Assembly (NCBI RefSeq): GCF_002217755.1
Contig: NZ_BCFL01000034.1
Span: 1-64,000 of the forward strand
DNA: 64,000 bases
Direction: 5' to 3'
Origin: Streptomyces hyaluromycini
Lineage (GTDB): Bacteria > Actinomycetota > Actinomycetes > Streptomycetales > Streptomycetaceae
In this document: positions 28,918 through 37,644 of the stretch, in pieces
How positions within the stretch are numbered: position 1 is the stretch's first letter
How the letters are laid out: each line of letters begins with the position of its first letter
Position numbers and translations under genes: made by a program
The notes under the pieces: model-generated
Database searches by the model: none
Told to the model about the DNA's origin: nothing
What the model saw: the letters and a program-made list of their open reading frames with translations, nothing else

Positions 28918-29852
28918 GAGGAACCCCCCACGGAGGAATCCTTCGCGGAGGAACCCCTCGCGGAGGAACCCCCCACGGAGGAACCCCTCGCCACGGAGAG
29001 CGGTCCGGACGGCAGGGGTCCCGTCGCGGCCGGGCGGCCGGGATCCGCGGACCACGCCGACCAGGAGCCGGGGAACAGGACCGCCTCGAACCCGGCGATC
29101 TCCAGGGCCGCGATCTGGTGGGCGGCGGTGACCCCGGAGCCGCAGTAGACGCCGATCCGTGCGGCCGCGCCCGCGCCCGCCTTCTCGAACCGTTCGCGCA
29201 GTACGTCGGCGGGAAGGAAGGTGCCGTCGGCGGCGAGGTTCTCGCCGGTCGGCGCGGAGACCGCGCCCGGGATGTGCCCGGCCCTCGGGTCCACCGGCTC
29301 GGCGTCGCCCCGGTACCGCTCCCCGGCCCGCGCGTCCAGCAGCAGCCCGTCGGCGGCGAGTTCGGCGGCGCCGTCGGCATCCGTCACGGGCAGCGCACCC
29401 GCCCGGAGTACGACGTCTCCGGGCGCCGGAGCGGCCGGGATCCCGGTCTCCAGCGGCAGCCCGGCCGCCCGCCAGGCGCCCAGCGCCCCGTCGAGGAGCG
29501 TGACGTCGGTGAGGCCCGCGTACCGCAGCAGCCACCAGGCCCGTGCGGCCGCCGTGTTGCCCAGGTCGTCGTGGACCACGACGGCCTGCCCCTCGCGCAC
29601 GCCCCAGCGCCGTACCGCCGACCGGAAGGTGTCGGGGTCGGGCAGGGGATGGCGGCCGTCCCGCGGCGAGGGCGGTGCGGCCAGTTCGGTGTCGAGGTCG
29701 ACGTAGACCGCGCCCGGGATGTGCCCGGCGGCGTAGTGGCCGCGGCCGTGCGGGTCGCCCAGTGCCCAGCGGACGTCGAGGACGGCGGGCGGCCGGTCGG
29801 AGCCGAGCAGGTCGCGCAGCTCGGCGGCGGTGGTCAGGACCCGGCGGCTCAT
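28914..29852 (-). CDS. Tandem rhodanese-domain sulfurtransferase
   Basis: A 312-residue thiosulfate/3-mercaptopyruvate sulfurtransferase. The N-terminal inactive rhodanese domain (LDVRWALGDPHGRGHYAAGH) is followed by an active one with LLDARAGERYRGDAEPVDPR and the loop GVYCGSGVTAAHQIAALE, Cys237 being the sulfur carrier. After the domain comes a ~35-residue tail ending in repeated Gly-Ser units (ARGSSAKDSSVGGSS) encoded by 15-bp repeats. The ATG overlaps the preceding hydrolase stop. Its job would be to handle sulfane sulfur or sulfite produced by the operon. Confidence 0.92.
   Translation of the reverse strand: MSRRVLTTAAELRDLLGSDRPPAVLDVRWALGDPHGRGHYAAGHIPGAVYVDLDTELAAPPSPRDGRHPLPDPDTFRSAVRRWGVREGQAVVVHDDLGNTAAARAWWLLRYAGLTDVTLLDGALGAWRAAGLPLETGIPAAPAPGDVVLRAGALPVTDADGAAELAADGLLLDARAGERYRGDAEPVDPRAGHIPGAVSAPTGENLAADGTFLPADVLRERFEKAGAGAAARIGVYCGSGVTAAHQIAALEIAGFEAVLFPGSWSAWSADPGRPAATGPLPSGPLSVARGSSVGGSSARGSSAKDSSVGGSS
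28919..28990. repeat. 15-bp tandem repeats at the rhodanese/ssuC boundary
   Basis: Five imperfect units of GGAGGAACCCCCCAC / GGAGGAACCCCTCGC type. They encode the Gly-Ser tail of the rhodanese and run up to the ssuC start region, so unit number may set both the tail length and ssuC translation. Confidence 0.8.
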
Positions 29853-30544
29853 GCGAGGCCCTCCGCGATCGGGGGCAGCTCGGGCGAGAGACGCAGGCGC
29901 TCCAGGAACAGCACGACGGTGGCGGCGGCCGTACGGTGCAGGGCGTCGTTGAGGACGTCGTGGCGGCCGCCGGTGAACTCCACCAGGTGGGCCGGGGAAC
30001 CCGCGTAGGCCGCGCGGGCCGCCGCCAGGGGGCTGACCGTGTCGTCCCTGCCGTGCAGGGCCAGTACCGGCACCCGTACCCGGTCCAGGCGGAGTTCCGG
30101 CAGGTCGGGTGTGGTGTCGAGGGCTCCGCGCCGGAACGCGGGGTCGCCGGTCAGCCGGGCCTGGTGGGTGGGGCAGCCGGTGCGCGCCTCGATCTCCGCC
30201 TCCCAGCTGCCCGCCGTCCAGGGGCCGGTGGGCAGCCCGGCCAGGATCAGCGCGTCGGCGCCGGAGGCGGGCTCGGCGGCCAGCTCCACGGCGTACCGGG
30301 CGCCGGTGTCCGAGCCGACCAGGACCTTCGGTCCGGGCAGTGACTCGTCGGCGAGGAGTTTGGCGGCCTCGTCGAGGACCGCCGGGTCGGCGGCGGGGTC
30401 GCCGAGGGCGCGGACGCGGTAGGCGTCGAAGGCCAGCCGGCGGCCGAACCGCTCGTACACACCGCCGTGTTCACCGCGGCCGGCCAGCACGATCAGCGTG
30501 CCGCGCGCGGCGAGGCCTTCGGGTTCGTCCCAGGAGAAGGGCAT
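29849..30544 (-). CDS. Alpha/beta hydrolase
   Basis: A 231-residue serine-hydrolase-fold protein from ATG 30544 (GGGAG upstream). It has a GTLIVLAGRGEHGGVYERFG oxyanion strand, VLVGSDTGARYAVELA around the nucleophile elbow (Gly-Ser-Asp-Thr-Gly, not the usual G-x-S-x-G), VLALHGRDDTVSPLAAARAA with the acid, and GGRHDVLNDALHR with the histidine. The elbow puts Asp or Ser in the nucleophile place, so the class (esterase, dehalogenase-like) is uncertain. It is the first structural gene of the sulfonate operon and overlaps the rhodanese gene. Confidence 0.8.
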   Translation of the reverse strand: MPFSWDEPEGLAARGTLIVLAGRGEHGGVYERFGRRLAFDAYRVRALGDPAADPAVLDEAAKLLADESLPGPKVLVGSDTGARYAVELAAEPASGADALILAGLPTGPWTAGSWEAEIEARTGCPTHQARLTGDPAFRRGALDTTPDLPELRLDRVRVPVLALHGRDDTVSPLAAARAAYAGSPAHLVEFTGGRHDVLNDALHRTAAATVVLFLERLRLSPELPPIAEGLA

Positions 30545-30559
30545 GAGGGGGCAACTCCC

Positions 30560-30630
30560 GTTCCGGAGCAGGGGGAAAGAGAAAAAAGGGGAGGAGAGGC
30601 GGCCGTCACCGGCACGTGTCAGCCACGGGG
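30560..30630 (-). promoter_or_regulatory. Possible attenuator between leader peptide and operon
   Basis: On the minus strand GCCG GTGA CGGC is followed, after a pyrimidine stretch, by a run of six T. This lies after the leader ORF and before the first operon gene, where a transcription attenuator would sit. The stem is short, so the call is tentative. Confidence 0.35.
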
Positions 30631-30676
30631 CGATTTCGGTGCGGGCAGCGGAAGGACGCGCGCAGGCGCGGAGGAA

Positions 30677-30760
30677 TCAGCGACAGCGGGCGCTGCACGC
30701 CACGCCGAAGTCGATGACTCGGCGCTGCGTCAGAAGGGCAGCCGTGGCGGTCGCGAACAT
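30677..30760 (-). CDS. Cysteine-ending leader peptide of a sulfur operon
   Basis: A 27-codon ORF (ATG 30760, TGA 30677) ending RRVIDFGVACSARCR. This RRxxDxG...C..R pattern is the short putative leader peptide found upstream of sulfur-acquisition operons in Streptomyces and other actinobacteria. It precedes the alpha/beta hydrolase gene by 133 bp. In mycobacteria, cysteine-containing uORFs act by cysteine-responsive attenuation: ribosome stalling at Cys codons exposes the downstream genes. Here two Cys codons, one next to the end, fit that logic. It is too small for ordinary gene callers. Confidence 0.75.
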   Translation of the reverse strand: MFATATAALLTQRRVIDFGVACSARCR

Positions 30761-30816
30761 GGGTCCATCATGAGCGGCGGTGACCGAACGCGTCCAACGA
30801 TGATTCCGCATCGAAA

Positions 30817-30837
30817 CCGATCAGGGATCGCGATCGG
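30817..30837. promoter_or_regulatory. Candidate LysR operator
   Basis: Dyad CCGATC-N9-GATCGG between the LysR start (30864) and the divergent leader peptide. The position suits an autoregulatory LysR site controlling both directions. Confidence 0.5.
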
Positions 30838-30863
30838 TCGGGGAAACGGCTACCGTCACCGCT

Positions 30864-31733
30864 ATGTCCCGACCCGTCCTCGACATCGTGGCCCTGCGCA
30901 GCCTGACCGCGGTCGCCGACTGCGGCGGCTTCCACCGGGCCGCCCGCACGCTCGCCCTCAGCCAGTCGGCGGTGAGCCAGCACGTGCGCAAACTGGAGAA
31001 GGCGCTGGGACACCCCGTGGTCGAACGCGAGGGCCGCGGCACCCGGTTCACCCCCGAGGGCCGCCTGCTGCTCGAACAGGCCCGGCGCATCCTCGCCGTC
31101 CACGACGAGGCCCTGCGGGTGCTGCTGGACGCGGACGGCGACACCGTCACCATCGGCTCCACCGAGCACGCGGCGGACCAGTTCCTGCCCCGGCTCACCG
31201 CCGCCGTCCAGGAGGTACGGCCCGGCTGCCGGGTCCGGTACCGCATCGACCGCTCCGCACGGCTGGTGGAGGCGGTCGAGCGGGGCAGCGTGGATGTGGC
31301 GGTGTACGTCACCGAGGCCGCCGCCACCGAGGGCACGCCCGTCGGCGGTCTTCCGCTCTCCTGGCACGCGACCCCCGGCTGGCGACGGCCGGACGCCCCC
31401 TCCCCCGTGCCGCTGGTCGCCATCGAGGAGCCCTGCGCGATCCGCCGCCGGGCCATCGCCACGCTCGCCGCGCAGGGTGTGCCGGCCACGGTCGTCGGCG
31501 ACGCCGGCTATCTCGCGGGCGTCCTCGACATCGCCCGCACCGGGCAGGGCGTCGCCCTGATCGCCGCGGTCGGCGCGGCCCCGGACGGCCTGACCCGGTA
31601 CGACGGCCTGCCCGCCGTCACCCCCATCCCGATGAGCGCCCTCGCCCGCCCCGGCGCCGACCCCACGACGGTACGGGCCGCGTTCGCCGCCGTCCGGGAG
31701 CTGCTCGGCGGGGCGGCGGCGGACGGGATCTGA
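30864..31733 (+). CDS. LysR-family regulator of the sulfonate operon
   Basis: A 289-residue regulator at ATG 30864. The N-terminal winged helix reads LRSLTAVADCGGFHRAARTL then SQSAVSQHVRKLEKALGHPV, as in LysR proteins; the C-terminal periplasmic-binding-like half has VTIGSTEHAADQFLPRLTAA. It is divergent from the leader peptide and the organosulfur operon and is the natural candidate to activate it under sulfate limitation, like Cbl or SsuR. The ligand is unknown. Confidence 0.9.
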   Translation: MSRPVLDIVALRSLTAVADCGGFHRAARTLALSQSAVSQHVRKLEKALGHPVVEREGRGTRFTPEGRLLLEQARRILAVHDEALRVLLDADGDTVTIGSTEHAADQFLPRLTAAVQEVRPGCRVRYRIDRSARLVEAVERGSVDVAVYVTEAAATEGTPVGGLPLSWHATPGWRRPDAPSPVPLVAIEEPCAIRRRAIATLAAQGVPATVVGDAGYLAGVLDIARTGQGVALIAAVGAAPDGLTRYDGLPAVTPIPMSALARPGADPTTVRAAFAAVRELLGGAAADGI

Positions 31734-31782
31734 CGGCCGCCCTGTCACAGCGACGGCGGGCCGCAGTGGTCGGCCGAAGCGG

Positions 31783-32124
31783 TCAGCAGGAGGCGATCGA
31801 GCGGCGGTGCCGTGCCAGGACGGCCTGCCGCAGGGCGCCCAGGACCAGCGACTGGAGCAGCGCCGAGACGACGACCGTGCCGATGAAGAACCAGTTCGGG
31901 GTGTCCGTGCGCCAGGCCGTCCGGCCGAGCGCCGCGAGCAGCGGGTACACCGGGAACGTGACCAGGGGCGGCCAGAGCCAGGCGTAGTCGGAACCGTGGT
32001 CGTCCGCGTCGCCGGCGTCGACGACGGCCTTGGCGATGACGACGGCGACCAGGACCAGGTAGGCCACCGAGAGGCGGTTGGTGAGCATCAGCCGGACAAC
32101 GGTGCGGGCCGGGCCGGTTTCCAT
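31783..32124 (-). CDS. Small SCO4225-family membrane protein
   Basis: A 113-residue protein with three hydrophobic spans (SVAYLVLVAVVIAKAVVDAG, WLWPPLVTFPVYPLLAALG, WFFIGTVVVSALLQSLVLGA). The sequence, from memory, fits the Streptomyces SCO4225-type membrane family of unknown function. An 18-bp perfect palindrome lies 76 bp upstream of its ATG. Confidence 0.75.
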   Translation of the reverse strand: METGPARTVVRLMLTNRLSVAYLVLVAVVIAKAVVDAGDADDHGSDYAWLWPPLVTFPVYPLLAALGRTAWRTDTPNWFFIGTVVVSALLQSLVLGALRQAVLARHRRSIASC

Positions 32125-32199
32125 CGTCGTCTCCCCCGTGGCCGGTCGTCGAGTTCCCTCTCCCCTACTGCATCGTCGGGGCAGGACCGCGCCCCGGTC

Positions 32200-32217
32200 C
32201 TGAGTACGCGTACTCAG
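32200..32217. promoter_or_regulatory. 18-bp perfect palindrome upstream of the SCO4225-type gene
   Basis: CTGAGTACGCGTACTCAG is fully symmetrical. It lies between the membrane protein gene and the end of the MmyB regulator gene, where the membrane gene's promoter must be, so it is a likely dimeric regulator site. Confidence 0.6.
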
Positions 32218-32256
32218 TTGTGCGAACTGATTCCCTTACCCAGGTCAGGAGTTCGA

Positions 32257-33153
32257 CTATGCCGCCCGTGCCACGTCGTACAGCTTCTCCAGCCGCTCCC
32301 GCGTGTCGTCGTCCGCCGGGACGTAGGTGACCATCCGCGCCCCGGACCCCGGGTTCAGGAACAGGTCCGTGTGTTCCAGGGTGAGGAGGCCGACGTGCGG
32401 GTTGAGGAACCGCTTGGTCCTGGCGCGCAGGTCCACCACCTCGTAGCGCTCCCAGTTCTCGCGGAACTCCGCGGACTCCGCCGCCAGCCGCTTGACCAGC
32501 ATCTTCCAGGCCGGCTCGGCGAGATGGCCGGCCATGGACCCGCGGAGTTTCGCGGCCATCAGGCGGCGGGTCTCCTCCAGGTCGACGATCGAGCGGCGCC
32601 AGTCGGGGTTGGTGTAGACGAGGATCATGCAGTTGCGGTCCTCGGGCGGCACCGCGTCGAGGTCGCCCATCAGGCGGGCGTAGGTGCGGTTGTAGGCGAG
32701 GATGTCGTAGCGGCTGTTCTGGACGGAGGCCGGGAGGGGTTCCAGGGCGCGGAGCATCTCGTGCAGGGCCGGGGTGACGCCCGTGCAGCTCGCGGCCGGG
32801 GTCGGGTCGACGGCTTCGGCCAGCTGGAAGAGGTGGGCGCGCTCGGTGCCGTCGAGCCGCAGGGTGCGGGCGAGGGCGTCCAGGACCTGGACGGAGACCT
32901 GGATGTCCCGGGCCTGTTCGAGCCAGGTGTACCAGGTGACGCCGACCGCGGAGAGCTGGGCGACCTCCTCGCGGCGCAGGCCGGGCGTGCGGCGGCGGGT
33001 GCCGCGCGGCAGGCCCACCTCCTCCGGGGTGATCCGCTCCCGGCGGCTGCGCAGGAACGCGGCCAGCTCGTGCCGGCGGATGTCGGCACCCCGGCCCGGG
33101 GCGGGGGCCGCCTGCTGCCGAAGGGGCGTCGTCTCCTGCGCCGTGGTCGTCAT
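32257..33153 (-). CDS. MmyB-like helix-turn-helix regulator
   Basis: A 298-residue protein from ATG 33153. Residues 26-110 are an XRE-type HTH (ELAAFLRSRRERITPEEVGL, RRTPGLRREEVAQLSAVGVT, WYTWLEQARDI). Residues ~115-285 are the MmyB-type ligand-binding domain (VQNSRYDILAYNRTYARLMG, EHTDLFLNPGSGARMVTYVP), which in relatives binds a fatty-acid-like ligand. It is divergent from an MFS exporter 100 bp away, which it presumably represses. Confidence 0.92.
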   Translation of the reverse strand: MTTTAQETTPLRQQAAPAPGRGADIRRHELAAFLRSRRERITPEEVGLPRGTRRRTPGLRREEVAQLSAVGVTWYTWLEQARDIQVSVQVLDALARTLRLDGTERAHLFQLAEAVDPTPAASCTGVTPALHEMLRALEPLPASVQNSRYDILAYNRTYARLMGDLDAVPPEDRNCMILVYTNPDWRRSIVDLEETRRLMAAKLRGSMAGHLAEPAWKMLVKRLAAESAEFRENWERYEVVDLRARTKRFLNPHVGLLTLEHTDLFLNPGSGARMVTYVPADDDTRERLEKLYDVARAA

Positions 33154-33217
33154 GCATCCAGCCTGCCGTATCGCCGATCCTGTTGCCAGGTACTTCTACT
33201 ACCAGGAGAAGGAGACT

Positions 33218-33227
33218 CTGGTACCAG
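33218..33227. promoter_or_regulatory. Palindrome in the MmyB/MFS divergent promoter
   Basis: CTGGTACCAG is a perfect 10-bp palindrome 27 bp before the MFS start, with related CCAGG half sites at 33187 and 33202. A likely target for the adjacent regulator. Confidence 0.45.
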
Positions 33228-33253
33228 TCTCGGGGAGACCGCAGGCTCGGTGC

Positions 33254-34681
33254 ATGACCGAAACCGTCACCACCGCGAACGTACGGTCCCCGGCCGCGCC
33301 ACCGGCGCTCGGCGGCCCCGGACTGTTCACCGTCCTGCTGGCCGCCGCCCTTCCCCTCATCGACTTCTTCATCGTCAACGTCGCCCTGCCCACCATCGGC
33401 GCCGACCTGCACGCGGGCGAGGCGGTCCTGGAACTCGTCGTCGCCGGGTACGGCGTCGCCTACGCCGTGCTGCTGGTGCTCGGCGGGCGGCTCGGCGACC
33501 TGTTCGGGCGCCGCCGGCTCTTCCTCGGCGGCATGGCCGCGTTCGGGCTGACCTCGCTGGCCTGCGGACTCGCGCCCAGCGCCTGGACGCTGGTGGCGGC
33601 CCGGGTCGCCCAGGGCGCCGCGTCCGCCGCGATGCTCCCGCAGGTCCTCGCCACCATCCAGGCCGCCACCGCCGGCGGCCGCCGCGCCCGGGCCATGAGC
33701 CTGTACGGCGCCACCGCCGGCCTCTCCATGGTGGCCGGGCAGATACTCGGCGGGGTGCTGGTCGCCGCCGATCTCTGGGGCACCGGCTGGCGCTCGGTGT
33801 TCCTCGTCAACGTGCCGGTCGTGGTCGTCGGGCTGGTGCTCGGCGCCCGGTTCGTGCCGGAGACGAAGTCGCAGAAGCCCCAGCCCGTCGACGGCCCCGG
33901 AACCGTGCTCCTCGCCGCCTCTCTCCTCGCCCTGCTCGCCCCGCTCACCGAGGGCCGGGCGGCGGGCTGGCCGCTGTGGACCTGGCTGTCGCTGGCCGCG
34001 TTCCCGGGCGTGGCCGTCGCCTTCTACGCCGTGGAGCGCCGCGCCGACCGCGCGGGCCGTACGCCGCTGGTGCCGCCGAGCCTGTTCGAACTCGCCTCGC
34101 TGCGCCGGGGTCTGGTGCTGATGCTGCCGTTCTCGATCGGGTTCAGCGGGTTCATGTTCGTGATCGCCGTGGCCCTGCAGAGCGGGGAGCATCTGGGCCC
34201 GGTCGCGGCCGGCATGGCGCTCGCCCCGATGGCGGTCGCCTTCCTGTTCGTCTCGCTCGCCGGGCCGCGGCTGATCGCCCGGTACGGCAGCCGGGTGGTG
34301 ACCGCCGGGTCCGTGATCCAGGCGGTCGGCATCGTCCTCATCGTGCTCGCCGCCCGGCGGGACTGGCCGCACCTGGACTTCGCCGGGCTGCTGCCCGGGG
34401 TCGCGATCGCCGGTGCCGGTCAGGCCCTGCAACTCCCCAACGTGCTGCGTCTGGTGATGTCGGAGGTGCCGCCCGCGCGGGCCGGGGTGGGCAGCGGCGT
34501 GATGGTCACCACCCAGCAGTCCGCGCTCGCCCTCGGCGTGGCCACCCTGGGCACCCTGTTCCTCTCCCTGGTCCCGCACCAGGGCATGCGGGACGCCCTG
34601 GTCACCACCCTGCTGGTCCAGCTGGGCCTGACGGTGGTGACCGGCCTGCTCAGCCTGCGCCTGCCCCGCACGGTGAACTGA
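33254..34681 (+). CDS. MFS transporter (DHA2 type)
   Basis: A 475-residue exporter starting at ATG 33254. The first helix carries LIDFFIVNVALPTIGADLHA, motif A is GGRLGDLFGRRRLFLGGM, motif C falls in SMVAGQILGGVLV, and roughly fourteen spans follow. It is divergent from the MmyB-type regulator, a common Streptomyces pair for regulated efflux. The substrate is unknown. An interspersed-repeat hairpin lies just after the stop. Confidence 0.9.
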   Translation: MTETVTTANVRSPAAPPALGGPGLFTVLLAAALPLIDFFIVNVALPTIGADLHAGEAVLELVVAGYGVAYAVLLVLGGRLGDLFGRRRLFLGGMAAFGLTSLACGLAPSAWTLVAARVAQGAASAAMLPQVLATIQAATAGGRRARAMSLYGATAGLSMVAGQILGGVLVAADLWGTGWRSVFLVNVPVVVVGLVLGARFVPETKSQKPQPVDGPGTVLLAASLLALLAPLTEGRAAGWPLWTWLSLAAFPGVAVAFYAVERRADRAGRTPLVPPSLFELASLRRGLVLMLPFSIGFSGFMFVIAVALQSGEHLGPVAAGMALAPMAVAFLFVSLAGPRLIARYGSRVVTAGSVIQAVGIVLIVLAARRDWPHLDFAGLLPGVAIAGAGQALQLPNVLRLVMSEVPPARAGVGSGVMVTTQQSALALGVATLGTLFLSLVPHQGMRDALVTTLLVQLGLTVVTGLLSLRLPRTVN

Positions 34682-34694
34682 CCGCCCCGCATTC

Positions 34695-34740
34695 CGCGCC
34701 CCCGAAGGGGCGCGGGGAACTGCGCGACCAGCCACGACGG
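34695..34740. terminator. Interspersed repeat copy B acting as bidirectional terminator
   Basis: CGCGCCCC CGAA GGGGCGCG (34695-34714) followed by the family block GCGCGACCAGCCACGACGG, placed between the ends of the convergent MFS and SpoIIE genes. Confidence 0.7.
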
Positions 34741-34786
34741 CGCCGCAGACGCCTGACGACCCGATGCGGCACTCCCAGCGGCGCAC

Positions 34787-37042
34787 TCAGCCGCCACTGC
34801 CGCCCAGTTCGAACCAGACGATCTTGCCGGTGCCCAGCCGGGTCGTGCCCCAGCGCCGGGCCAGCCGGTGCACCAGGTACAGCCCGCGGCCGTGTTCGTC
34901 GGTGGCCTTGGCCTGCCGCAGCCTCGGCAGCTGCGGCACGTCGTCGCCGACCTCGCAGCGCAGCACGTCCGTGCGCAGCAGCCGCAGGCTGATCGGGCGG
35001 GAGGCGTGCCGTACGGCGTTGGTGACGATCTCGCTGACCAGCAGCTCGGCGGTGTCGGTGAGGTCCTCCAGGTCCCAGCCGGCCAGGGCCTGCCGGGTGA
35101 GCCGGCGGGCCCGGCCGGGGGCGCCGACCTCCGGCTCCAGGGTCCAGTACGCCACGTCGCTCGGCGCGATGCCGTCGAAGCGGGCGGCGAGCAGCGCGAT
35201 GTCGTCGTCCCGGTCGCCCGGCCCGAGCATGTCGAGCACCTCGTCGCACAGGGCCTCAAGCGGCGGGGGCCGGTCGGGACCGGTCAGCTGGGCGGTGGCG
35301 GCGATCCGTTCGCGCAGCTGCTCGATGCCGGTCCACACGTCGCGCAGCCGGGACTCGACCAGGCCGTCGGTGTAGAGAAGCAGGGTGGCCCCGGTGGGCG
35401 CGTCCAGCTCGACCGCCTCGAAGTCGATGCCGCCGACGCCGATCGGGGCGCCCGGCGGCACCGTGAGGACCTCCGTCTTGCCGCCCGGGTACAGCAGGAT
35501 CGGCGGCGGATGGCCGGCGTTGGCGACGGTCATGCGGTGCGAGACCGGGTCGTAGACGACGTACAGGCAGGTGGCCATGCGGTCGGTGCCGAGCCGCTGG
35601 GCCTGTTCGTCGAGGTGGTGCAGCACCTCCTGCGGGGGCAGGTCGAGGCCGGCCAGGGTCAGCGCGGTGGTGCGCAGCTGGCCCATGACGGCGGCCGAGG
35701 TCATGGAGTGGCCCATGACGTCGCCGACGACCAGCGCCACCCGGCTGCCGGGCAGCGGGATGGCGTCGTACCAGTCGCCGCCGACGCGGGCGGTCTCGGC
35801 GGCGGGCAGGTAGCGCACCGCCAGCCGGACGCCGGTGGGCCGGGGCAGGGAGTGCGGCAGCATCGCGCGCTGCAGCCGGTCGGCGATGAACGCCTCCCTG
35901 CTGTACAGCACGGCCTTGTCGACGCCGAGCGCGGTGTGGGTGGCGAGCTGGGCGGCGACCAGGAGGTCGGCGGGCTCGAACGCCGGGCGCTCGGGCCGGC
36001 GCAGGAAGACGACCGCGCCGGTGACCCGGCGGCGGCCGCGCAGCGGGGCGAGGATCGCGTGCGAGCCGACCCAGTCGTTCAGCGCGCTGTCCGCGCCGAC
36101 GAGTTCGCCCAGTGCGGCGCGGGTCGGCGGGGTGTCGGCGAACACCGGCCGGACCCCGCGGAGCACCTCGGCGAGGGCGCCGCCGGGCACCACCTCGCTC
36201 CAGTCGGAGGCGTCCAGGTCGTCCTGCTCGTCGTCCACCGTCTCCGCGGGCCAGACCAGGCCCTCGGCGCCGGGGCCCTTGAGCCGGTCGGTGCGGCGCA
36301 GCCGCAGCACGGCCGGGCCGTTGGGGCGTTCGTCGCCGACCGGGAGCGGGTCGCGCAGGTAGACGAGGGCCGCGTCGGAGTACGTCGGTACGGCGGCCCG
36401 GCACAGGCCGAGCACGATCTCGTCGGTGTCGAAGCCGCGGGCGATCCGCCGGGTGGCCGCGCCGACGTAGCGCAGCCGGTCCTCGTCCGGGGCCTTGGGC
36501 ACGGCGGGCGGCCCGGACCCGAGGGTGTCCTCGCGCACGCCGAGCGCGGTCTGCGCCGACAGTGCGTCGGCCAGGGCGATGTCGTCCTCCACGAAGTCCT
36601 CTCGGTCCGGGCGCCGCAGGAACACCACCACGCCCACGACCGCGTCGGGGGCGCGCAGCGGGGCGAGCAGGACCCGGTTCCCCTGCGGGAGCCGGGGTGC
36701 CGTCCCCAGGAGTTCGCGGAGGGCCTCGTCCACGTCGTCCGGGCCCCGGCCGCGTGCCCTGCCGCAGCGCAGGAGCGCGGCGAGCGCGCCGTCGGGCGCC
36801 ACCGGTCTCGACGGCGGGGGCGTTCCGCCCATGACGCCGCCGAGTTCGAGGGGCACCCCGTCCAGCCGAAGGCGCTCCGGCTCGGACCGGCCCGGCAAGT
36901 GGTCGCCGAGGTAGACGAACATCCCGTCCGCCAGGTCCGGGACCGTCACGCGGTACAGCTCACGGACGGCCTGGTCCGCGCCCTCGGCGCGGGCGATCCG
37001 GCGGCCGGCAACGGCCAGGAAACGTTGAGGATCCGGCAGCAT
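34787..37042 (-). CDS. GAF-SpoIIE phosphatase with C-terminal anti-sigma-type ATPase
   Basis: A 751-residue signalling protein at ATG 37042 (GGAGAGG upstream). Two GAF-like sensor regions (about 1-175 and 190-375) precede a PP2C/SpoIIE phosphatase with QRAMLPHSLPRPTGVRLAVR, GGDWYDAIPLPGSRVALVVG and GTDRMATCLYVVYDP. The last ~130 residues are an HATPase_c domain with LVSEIVTNAVRHASRPISLR and DEHGRGLYLVHRLARRWG. The protein could both phosphorylate and dephosphorylate an anti-anti-sigma factor, a Streptomyces way to control stress or developmental sigma factors. No partner gene is nearby. Confidence 0.93.
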   Translation of the reverse strand: MLPDPQRFLAVAGRRIARAEGADQAVRELYRVTVPDLADGMFVYLGDHLPGRSEPERLRLDGVPLELGGVMGGTPPPSRPVAPDGALAALLRCGRARGRGPDDVDEALRELLGTAPRLPQGNRVLLAPLRAPDAVVGVVVFLRRPDREDFVEDDIALADALSAQTALGVREDTLGSGPPAVPKAPDEDRLRYVGAATRRIARGFDTDEIVLGLCRAAVPTYSDAALVYLRDPLPVGDERPNGPAVLRLRRTDRLKGPGAEGLVWPAETVDDEQDDLDASDWSEVVPGGALAEVLRGVRPVFADTPPTRAALGELVGADSALNDWVGSHAILAPLRGRRRVTGAVVFLRRPERPAFEPADLLVAAQLATHTALGVDKAVLYSREAFIADRLQRAMLPHSLPRPTGVRLAVRYLPAAETARVGGDWYDAIPLPGSRVALVVGDVMGHSMTSAAVMGQLRTTALTLAGLDLPPQEVLHHLDEQAQRLGTDRMATCLYVVYDPVSHRMTVANAGHPPPILLYPGGKTEVLTVPPGAPIGVGGIDFEAVELDAPTGATLLLYTDGLVESRLRDVWTGIEQLRERIAATAQLTGPDRPPPLEALCDEVLDMLGPGDRDDDIALLAARFDGIAPSDVAYWTLEPEVGAPGRARRLTRQALAGWDLEDLTDTAELLVSEIVTNAVRHASRPISLRLLRTDVLRCEVGDDVPQLPRLRQAKATDEHGRGLYLVHRLARRWGTTRLGTGKIVWFELGGSGG

Positions 37043-37329
37043 CGCCTCTCCGTGCCGGTGGCCGCTTCACACAAGGTCGCTTTCATCTTGAGCCAGGGTC
37101 AATGCCCTGTCCAGGGTTTCCGCCAGTACACCAAGTCCGGCTCATGATCCGGCGGTTGGTACGGGGGCGCGCCCAAGGGGCCTTGTCCGCCGTGTGAACT
37201 CCGGGGGCGTCCTCGCTAAAACCCGGTGAAGAAATCCCCGTTGATGTTGGTCTTGCTGCACACTCCTTGCCGTCGGCCCGCCGTCGACACGTGCCGAACA
37301 GCAGACCGGGTACGGACTCCGGAGGCGTC

Positions 37330-37548
37330 ATGTCGCAGATCGACGAGAGCAAGGTCAGCCGCTGGGACCAGCACGGCCGGGAACACGTGGTCCGGGTGCA
37401 GCGCACGGGTGTGCAGCGCACGATCGAATGCGACACCTGCGGCTGGCGCAAGGGCGCGCAGTTCCTGCCCTGGCTGAAGGCGCAGGAGCATCTGGCCGAG
37501 GCCCACCAGGCCACCGTGGATCCGGCGGGCGCCCAGCCCTCGCGATGA
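37330..37548 (+). CDS. Small zinc-finger-like protein
   Basis: A 72-residue protein at ATG 37330, with GGAGG 5 nt upstream. It reads CDTCGWRKGAQF...HLAEAHQ, giving a Cys-x2-Cys and His-x4-His spacing that could bind one zinc ion. Conserved in Streptomyces as far as I recall, function unknown. It might bind nucleic acid, but that is only an analogy with C2H2 fingers. Confidence 0.75.
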   Translation: MSQIDESKVSRWDQHGREHVVRVQRTGVQRTIECDTCGWRKGAQFLPWLKAQEHLAEAHQATVDPAGAQPSR

Positions 37549-37644
37549 CTTTCCGGCGGCGCGGGAGTCGTACCGCCCGAGACCGCGCCCACCGGAAGGA
37601 CGACCGATGACCGTGCCCCCGCTGCATGCCGCCCTGCGCCGCGC

